This document shows positions 23,301 through 32,400 of a stretch of 64,000 nt of DNA, one piece after another. Below the pieces are notes generated by a model. The model was not told the origin of the DNA and did not search any database. It saw only the letters and a list, made by a program, of their open reading frames with translations. The DNA is taken from contig JAEMWC010000002.1 of the NCBI GenBank assembly GCA_016490735.1, positions 3,251,001-3,315,000 of the forward strand. The letters run 5' to 3'. The position numbers were made by a program, and so were the translations under genes. Each line of letters begins with the position of its first letter. The first letter of the stretch is position 1. The DNA comes from Pachyseris speciosa (taxonomy: Eukaryota > Cnidaria > Anthozoa > Scleractinia > Pachyseridae).

Positions 23301-26300
23301 TCTCTTCCACCCACCCCTGACAAAAACAAAAGTTCGATTCCACAGGGGTCAGAAAGAGTAAAATATGGAAACTGGAAACAAAAAAAAAAGCCTTTTTTAT
23401 TACCTTGACAGCCGTACAGCTCCACCCTCATGGATATCCCTCCATGCCAGGCTGTTGGTTGAAAACGGAAATAACGTGCCCTGACCGGTGGATTAAGCTC
23501 TTGGTGTTTAACGGTGTCTCGATCACTATTTCCATCAAATTCCTAAACCAAAACATCACAGGAAAAAGATCAGAAAACAGAAATGCTAGTGTTAAAAGCC
23601 AAAAAATATCCATGTCTATCAGTGAAAGCTTATCCAAAAGCAAGAGTTTCGGAAGTGTGGTTATAGGGAAATAGCGCGGCCCAAAATAATCGGTATACAG
23701 GCCGTATTGGATGCTATACACTGTCCACTGTCAGTATACAAAGCTTTATAAGGGTAAAGTAAGGACATACACGGTCCCGTATACGGATCAACACTCGTCA
23801 GGGACTTTCTCGAGACGCATTTTCAACAATTATACACCTGACAACAGAGACTGGATAAGCGTATTCAAAAAATATGCCAGTACGTACACATCCCTTATCC
23901 AAAGACATATTTACATGTTTTGTTTACGGGATAATTATATTTCAGTATAAGTTTTATTCTGCTTTGCATATTAGGAGGAAGGGCATTCAGGGTTTGTAGT
24001 CATATGTCCCTACTTTGGTACAGGTGATGTCGATGAAACTTATTTTATAATTAAATGTTCTATGGTACAAGATCTGCGAAAGCTCTTACCAGAATAAAGA
24101 TGAGGCAAAGTGGCTATCGTAAAGGAATTCAACACCTGACTCTTCTAGCTTAAGCACTTCTAAGGTTATAGAAGTCGCGATGTCTTTTACAAGACAAAGT
24201 CGGCGTAATGGGCAAAGGCAAAGGCAAAGGCAAAGGGGAGGCCTATGACCTCGTTCAAGAATGCAGAGCTATTTCGGATTTCCTGTTCAAAGCATTTACA
24301 AGAAAGGAATGTTCTAAAATAAACACTCCTGCTTTCTATTGCCATTTGGCACTAAAAACACGCTTATGTTATGAAACGGGTCAACAACTCAGCCTTAGCG
24401 TTAAGAAAACAGCGATAACTCTATGCAATAACGAAGAAATCCATGTGACGGGGCTTCTGGTTTAGCATATCGGCTCCCTTCTTGTCTTATACATCTTGTC
24501 ACCGTAACTATTTTAAATTATAAAGTTCTTGAATTAGGTTGTGTATACTAACAACACAATTTAAAACGGATTATTTCCTCTAAAAATTAGAAATACTTAC
24601 TAGGACAAAACGTCACTAAAATGTTGGCAAACGTAGCTTTGGGCGTGCGAGTGCCAAAGTGTTCGTTTGGTTCCAACTGTCGTTTATGGTTTCGTGTACT
24701 TGTTACAAATATGTGCTTTCGAGTTCTTGTTGGAAACGTTTACAATTCTATTATTTACAAGTCACCTTGTCCATGGTTTGTCCTCTTTCACTGAAGTTAC
24801 GGAAATCCAGACCATTGTCACTATATTGTAACTTATACTCGGTTACCCACTCGTCGGCATCACTTCTCCCTTGCGTTTCCACACGTGTCACAGTGACGTC
24901 AAGTCTCAGTAGATCCACCTGCAACCATTGATTGATATCGTCTTTCTCAGCTGACCATCCTCCGGCTACGCCTGGAGCATGCGTGAAGTTCAGTCGTCCC
25001 TGGCTAACAGAGCCAGTTCCATGATATGCGGAGAAGGTATTAATTTGTCCATCAGAGATCGCGCCATTTGCCATTCCCAGAGCTTCTTGGCAATCTACTT
25101 GTTTTAAGGAAGGCAGAATTCATAACAGCACTTTATTAAACCCATAGTGCCATTAGTGAATAAATTGCACTGTTGAGAGCCAATCACATTGCAAAGATCA
25201 CCAGTGGTTTCAAAATATGAATAATAAATATGGAAATCGTAAATTGTTTGAACCCAGGAGTCATATCATAACTAAGTGAAGCACAATCGTCCGGGTGAGT
25301 GTAGTCCTGAGAAATACTGTTTTTGTTTGTGGTGACATTGACTGACGTTTCCACAACCTGAGCGGAAGTCATCATCAGAGTCAAGTGATTGGAGTAACGT
25401 CCGGAGATGGTATAAGTACTCTGGTCGTTGATGTGATTGGTCAACGAAGTCGTCATGTTATTGGTTGTCTGTCAGTTAAGCCGTGATATTATTGGCTGTG
25501 AAGACTGTAAACCGTGGTTGGTGCGTTTCGATCCGTCTTTTGTTAGTCAAATGTTCGTAGGTGTATTGTTAGTCAAATTAGTCGGTGAGTCTAATGTTTG
25601 TCTGTTGTTGATATCGTCAATAAGTCGTTTGTAAGGTGCGGGAAGCTGTTGACAACGGTTCAGTGGTGTCTGTTCTAAGTTAGTAAACCAACTTTCCAGT
25701 GCGATCCGTTGGTGGTAGTTAGTACAGTAGGTAATGCATTTAGCAGAGTCCCAGTCGATTGTGTGGTTTGTCAGTAAATGGTGTTCAGCAATGTTATTGT
25801 TGATGTCACCATTTCTCGTCGCTCGTTTGTGTTCAGTCAGTCTTGCGTTCACATTTCTGCCAGTCTCACCGATATAAGTGGCCTGACAGTCGCAGCATTC
25901 GATCTTGTAAACTGCTCCCTGTCTGTCCTTCAGGTTCATCTTTGTCCTTAACGTTCGTCAATAATTGTCGTAAAGTTGTGATGGGCCTGTAAGCGACACG
26001 AATATTGTAAGGTTGTAGTATCCGTGCAATCGTCTCAGAAGTTCCTTTGATGTATGGTATAGTCGCTGTAGTGACAGGTGTCGGGTAAGCGTTCGTAGCG
26101 TTTGGTTCTGTCCAGTAAGTGTTGAAAACGTTGTCTAAGTATTTGCGTTCGTCTGCTAAACTGTCGCTCGAGTCGCAAACTAGTTGCGCTCGTCTCGTTA
26201 AGGTCCGTATTGTCGTTGCTTTGCGTGAAGTAGGTTTGTAAGATGTTTCCGTCAAGTAGTCTTTCAGTGTGTGTGGGTTTTCTGTAAACTGTCGTCTGTA

Positions 26301-29300
26301 GTCTGTTCTTGTCACGGCTAACAAGGCAGTCTAGAAAAGGTATCTTGCCATTTTCCTCGATCTCCTTGGATCTCCAAAGGAACTTCTGAGACCATTGCAC
26401 GGAAACTACAACCTTCGCTCACAGACCCATCACAACTTTACGACAATTATTGACGAACGTTAAGGACAAAGACGAACCTGAAGGACAGACAGGGAGCAGT
26501 TTACAAGATCGAATGCTGCGACTGTCAGGCCACTTATATCGGTGAGACTGGCAGAAATTTGAACGTAAGACTGACTGAACACAAACGAGCGACGAGAAAT
26601 GGTGACATCAACAATAACATTGCTGAACACCATTTACTGACAAACCACACAATCGACTGGGACTCTGCTAAATGTATTACCTACTGTACTAACTACCACC
26701 AACGGATCACACTGGAAAGTTGGTTTACTAACTTAGAACAGACACCGCTGAACCGTTGTCAACAGCTTCCCGCACCTTACAAACGACTTATTGACGATAT
26801 CAACAACAGACAAACAATAGACTCACCGACTAATTTGACTAACAATACACCTACGAACATTTGACTAACAAAAGACGGATCGACACGCACCAACCACGGT
26901 TTACAGTCTTCACAGCCAATAACATCACGGCTTAACTGACAGACAACCAATAACATGACGACTTCGTTGACCAATCACATCAACGACCAGAGTACTTATA
27001 CCTTCTCCGGACGTTACTCCAATCACTTGACTCTGATGATGACTTCCGCTCAGGTTGTGGAAACGTCAGTCAATGTCACCACAAACAAAAACAGTATTTC
27101 TCAGGACTACACTCACCCGGACGATCGTGCTTCACTTAGTTAAAATATGGAAATGTTACGAAAATTCAGTAAAATTTAACAAGTTCCTAATTTAACAAGA
27201 CTACATCTTTTTAGATGTGAGTACTCGTCTTACCTTGACCCCGTCCACACTAATGCGTTTTCGTTTGAAAACACGTAAATTTTGATGCGTTTAGGCCTTT
27301 CATCCACACTAAAACGCTCAGCGTTTTCACCGAAAACGCATCGATTTGAAAATCCGTTAGAAAATGGATCAAAACGAAAACGCATACATATGTCCCACAT
27401 ATCGTTTTAGTGTGGATAGTCGGAAACGTATCGAAATGAAAACGGTTACGTTCTCCGCACCACGTTAGTTGTTCTCAGGCATGCGCATATCGTTTAACCT
27501 ACGTCACGCTATGTCATTCAGCGTTTTCGATCGTTTTAGTGTGGGCAAATGAAAATGCTGCGAAAACGGTAGTTTGGACGCGGATCGATCGATGCGTTGT
27601 CAACGAAAGCGTAAACGAATACTTTTGAAAACGCATTAGTGTGGATGTCGCCTTAAACGAACTCCATTGTACTTTCGTTTATAGGGTTTACTTGATTATC
27701 TTGACCATTTTGAGCATAAAAAAAATGTTCTCGGATTTGGTTAAATTATAACTGTATTATTATTAGCCCCCTTTAGCAAAATACTCATTGTTTAATTTAT
27801 TTTGCACTGCATTTTCAAAACTCGGCAAAAGAAGACACAGACCTTTGCAGATGTTATCTTCGTTTACAAACCCAGACGGACAGTAGCATATGAATGATCC
27901 TGCCACATTCTCACATTCATAGCCAGGTCCGCAACTATGCAAGTGGGATTGATTACGGCATTCATCAATATCTGTAAGTAAATTGTTTCGCAAAACATCA
28001 GTTATATACCTCTTAACTAACCGAGTTCGAGGTCCGTACTGTAAGTTACGGACCGAGTTTCTTCCCGTTGATTTATGGCACAAGAGCGAGGATCCGTGAC
28101 TTACAGTACGGATCGGGAAAACGAGTTTAGTAAGATATTTGTTATATCCAGCGCGCGGGAAAGAAAAATAGTTGTAGTCAAGCGGATCGTACTGTACAAT
28201 ATGGCACGCAAAATCGACCAATCACAGTGCGTGTACTAAGTGAGAGATATAATAATAGAGGATATTTCAGATCTACTGAATAATACATGAATTAAAATGG
28301 TGTTTCATAATCAGATGTTCATTTTTGGCGAGAGGTGGAGGGGATTGCAGAGTTAACTCACAACTGACAAATACACCGCAATCTCCCAAACTCAATCAAA
28401 CCACATTCCCCACTCCTCCCCGCGATTGACATCAATAGAGAAAAATAATGAGAGACAGACACACTGCTACTTTTCTTACCCTCACACTGGCCATGATCCC
28501 CTCTGGTAAAATAACCTTCGTGGCAGGCACATCTGTAGCCCTTATCGGTAAAACCGACTTGACAAACGCTAACATCGTTTGGACAAGGGTCACCGAGACA
28601 AAAATTCTGAAAGGCATGGAGTGTCCTGTTTAACGCTCAGAGGTATACGTTAAGCATTTTCTTTAAGTAGTGATATTTCGAAAAGATTTTACATTTAATA
28701 GCGAGGTTCTTTTGTTGTCTAAAGTATGATGCTAATGTTATGGGATACAGATGCAAATTGCGCTGCTGGGACCAGTGACATCATCCCACATGTCGCACTT
28801 TTTTGTAGTTTTCTTTCACTTCATCAGTATAATTTTCGTTTTTTTTTTTCCGAAAATTTGAAGTTCTACCCAGAAAAATACACTTTTCGACCGTTAAGCA
28901 TGTGAATATTCTTTAATACATTAAACTTGCTATTAATATGGCTTAATAAATTTAAAATTTCAACCTTTCCATAACCACGCCTCACTTGTCATTTACAAAT
29001 TCACTGGAAATATGTCTCAAACACCAACGAACAGCTGTTGGAATACACTGGTGCCTAGAAAAAGGTATCTTCTCAAACTTAAGGTAAGACACAGCCCCCT
29101 CCCCTCCTCGGTCCCCCACCCTTGTCCCCCACACCCCCAATCTCCTCTGACTCCGAAGGTTAAGGGCGTACCTGCTAAAAAAGATCATTTGATTTGCTAT
29201 TTCTCGCATATTCCGTTAGAGAATTAAATGAATAAATCATTCAGATAATTCGATCAGTACCTGACCAATTATCGGAATGATAGTTGAATTCCACTTGTGC

Positions 29301-29430
29301 TAATAGCATTTGAAAAATGTACACATCCAACACGATGAAGATGAATTATTGCTCTAAATGAGGGGCCTAAGTTTTCCATAGTTTACATTAAAATCCACCA
29401 CCACCATCAGCACCACCCAATCATCATTAT

Positions 29431-29471
<41 letters not shown>

Positions 29472-32400
29472 CCATCATCATCATCACCATCATCACCATC
29501 ATTATCATCATCATCATCATCTCTGCCGTCATCGTGTCGTCATCATCCTCAAAATTATTATCGATAAATAAAATTAAGTGAAACATGAACAATACAAGAT
29601 CGTCATCTTGTTTAACATTTTGTCATCGACATCAGTGACATTTTAAATCAATCTCGTTCCCAGAGCCCACGTGTCTTTTGGTCAGCGCCAAGACACGGAG
29701 CTCTGCAATAATCCATGTTTTTGAATTTTTTCATTGGCTAGAAGTTCGAGCATGGGCAGTTGAGCCGGAAGTTGCTTCGTAAACAAATATGGCGGAGCAG
29801 GTTTGTGGAATGTTTCAGAATTAAATTAGACGTAAGAGACAAGATTGTGCTAAAGCTGACCAAACCTGGTATGTGACCAGCAGAATATATAGCCCTCACA
29901 GAGTTCAACATCATTTTTTCCCTCAAGTCTCTCTCTAGGAAACGGTTTAGTAAGGCACTAAAAAGACAAGAAACATTTAAATACAATTTAAAAAAATTGA
30001 AACTTGGGAAGTAAGAAGAACCCATTATTGGATTGGCATAGCCTTGCTGAAATTAGACGGAAAGGTGAAAGAACCTGTGCCTTGGTTGTTCACACCAAGA
30101 CACAAACCTTTAAACTCAGAATAATTTATGACACAGGTAAACTAAGGTCACTGTAGTTTTCCACGTATATTCTGAAGAAACAAAACTGAACATTGTTGAT
30201 TGCCCATGAGTTTAAAGTAACGTTTTAGTTCTAAAAGTGATCACTTTGGAGTGCTATAGTGGAAAACACACACACACACACAAATACAGCGTATACGTCC
30301 TTTAATAATTATCAATTTAAGTCTCAAATCCTTCTAGACGAGCACAGAGGCTCTGCTATTTGGGATACAGTAAATCAAATGAACTCTAGCTCTACATGAA
30401 CTTAAATCAAATGAGAAGAGCAGAGAACCAACGAACTTAGCCCACTTATGGGCCGAGTCCGGCAATCACAATCAACTCAGCCCCGAAGGAAAGGAATAGT
30501 ACTGTAGGATCAAACGAGTCTCGTCAACAACAAGTGCTCTTAATGTACAATACTCTTTCCTGGCTGGACATTGCTGCAATCCACGAAGACTCCAGGATTA
30601 CCAAAAAGCAAACAACATTCCCTGGCATTTTTAAGTATGGTAACCTTTTGATTACCTTCCTCAACAACGCTTTGAATAATGCACACATCTAAAAGTCTCT
30701 CCAACTTCTCCACTTGATCTCTCATCGATGCGTTGAGAGGGAAAAAATGACCACGGAGGTTCGCCGCCTTACCGAGGGTGATGAAACACTGCTAGCAATA
30801 CTTAATAAATCACCGATTTCCCGAATCCCGTTTGAAGTACGACCAGAACATTCTTTTTTCTACGCAAACTGCTCGTATGGCATTGTTGCTCTAATTTCAA
30901 ATCCTTTTCCCACTGTTTTTCTAACGAAAAGTCGATCGCCTTATGAAAGACCCCATTTTTGTCAAGACCGTGACACATGCGCCGTAAAACCGGAACTCCT
31001 AAAATCTTGGAGTCTGAAAATGGATTATTCCACATCGCCCAGAATGCTATTGTCTTTCGCGACATTTACTTACAGTGTCTACTTTCTCAATGTGCGGAAT
31101 AATAATTGGAGAGATTAAGTTTCCGGAAAACCGACTTCTCTCGTGAAAGAATCGGTGACCGTCAATTAAAGGGTTTGATGTGCGAAGTAATTCTTAAGGT
31201 GTGATAAAGTAAAGAGTGGCGTCCTAATAAAGGCGGCCGCGCTCTTTACAAAGTGTATTGTCGACAAATTCGTGTGCAACTAGATTCTATTCTTCTTATT
31301 TTTTTAATTTTTATTTTGACGTGTTATACTTGGAATGGTCTGAGCGCGGTAGCCAAAAATTACTTGCAAAACAATCTTCCTTTTTATAAAGAGTTGCCGA
31401 ATAGCAAGTAAGATGTGCGAAACACTCGCGCGTATTTCATGGTTTCGATTTTTAAAACTCAACCGGTCAAAGCAGTTCAATTATAGACGGAGTCTTTCAC
31501 TTTATCCTTTCAGATAGTCGATAGGTGGATCGCGCACTTTAAAAAGAATATAGGCCGTAAAACGATGAAATCCTAAACCTGTCACAGAAGCAAAAAGCAG
31601 GCGACGCGTCTTACGCCTGAGTGAACATTGTTTTGTTTTGTTTTGTGATCACTGTTATGGTTTTAATGATCAAAGCATTATAAACGTTTTAATCCAAGCA
31701 CTGTATTCAGTTGTTTGAAACCAGTTTAGAGCAACATGTCAAAGCGTGCGAGATACGAGCCCGGCTTTTACACATAACTATTGGATGGTATTTGTGATCA
31801 CTCAGTTCCAAATACCGACCCAAGTAATTGCTGCGGCATGTCCTATTGTTAACGGAGGCTTAGTCATGAATACATTTAACTCTAGCGGGAATTTCAAAGC
31901 AAGCCCGAGCTATTGTCATGCAAGTGCTGGGCAGCAACAAGCCTACGAGGTCAGTAGGAAAGATTCAAAGATGAGATTTCCAACCACTTTGAATTATTCT
32001 TTTCACCCGAAAATTAGCATGGAGCTTCTTCAAGTAACAAGGGAACAAAGCCATATGCTAACTCTTAACAAGAGCGACTTGCTACGAAAAAATTCGGCTA
32101 TGAATAATTTCCTCATACCGCAAAAGTCCCAAAATAGGCCGAATTCAAGTACAATTTCCAACCACTTCCATTGCTTGAAAAAGCCCCGAAAAAGTCTGGA
32201 TTCCTTCAGTGAGGTCTCATTCACAAAAGCCATATGCTAACTCATTGAAAGCGCGAAAAGGTAACTCCAAAATACGACTAAAATATGCGCTGGTAGTCGC
32301 CTCTACGCCAATTTCTCTTTTGTGCGAGTGTCTTATCTCATTAGTGCATTTCAAATCTCGCGCGCCCCCCTTGAAAAAGTCCCGGATGAGTCGCATCATT

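Noticed and set aside
10850..26400. Viral polymerase
   Set aside because: The reverse-transcriptase motifs together with a GIY-YIG nuclease are those of Penelope-like elements, not of a virus; no capsid, protease or envelope is present.
29407..29592. Met-rich small protein
   Set aside because: Translation of a (TCA)n microsatellite.
31746..32240. 164-codon plus-strand protein
   Set aside because: It lies inside a TIR element, has no recognisable motif, and part of it is an internal repeat.
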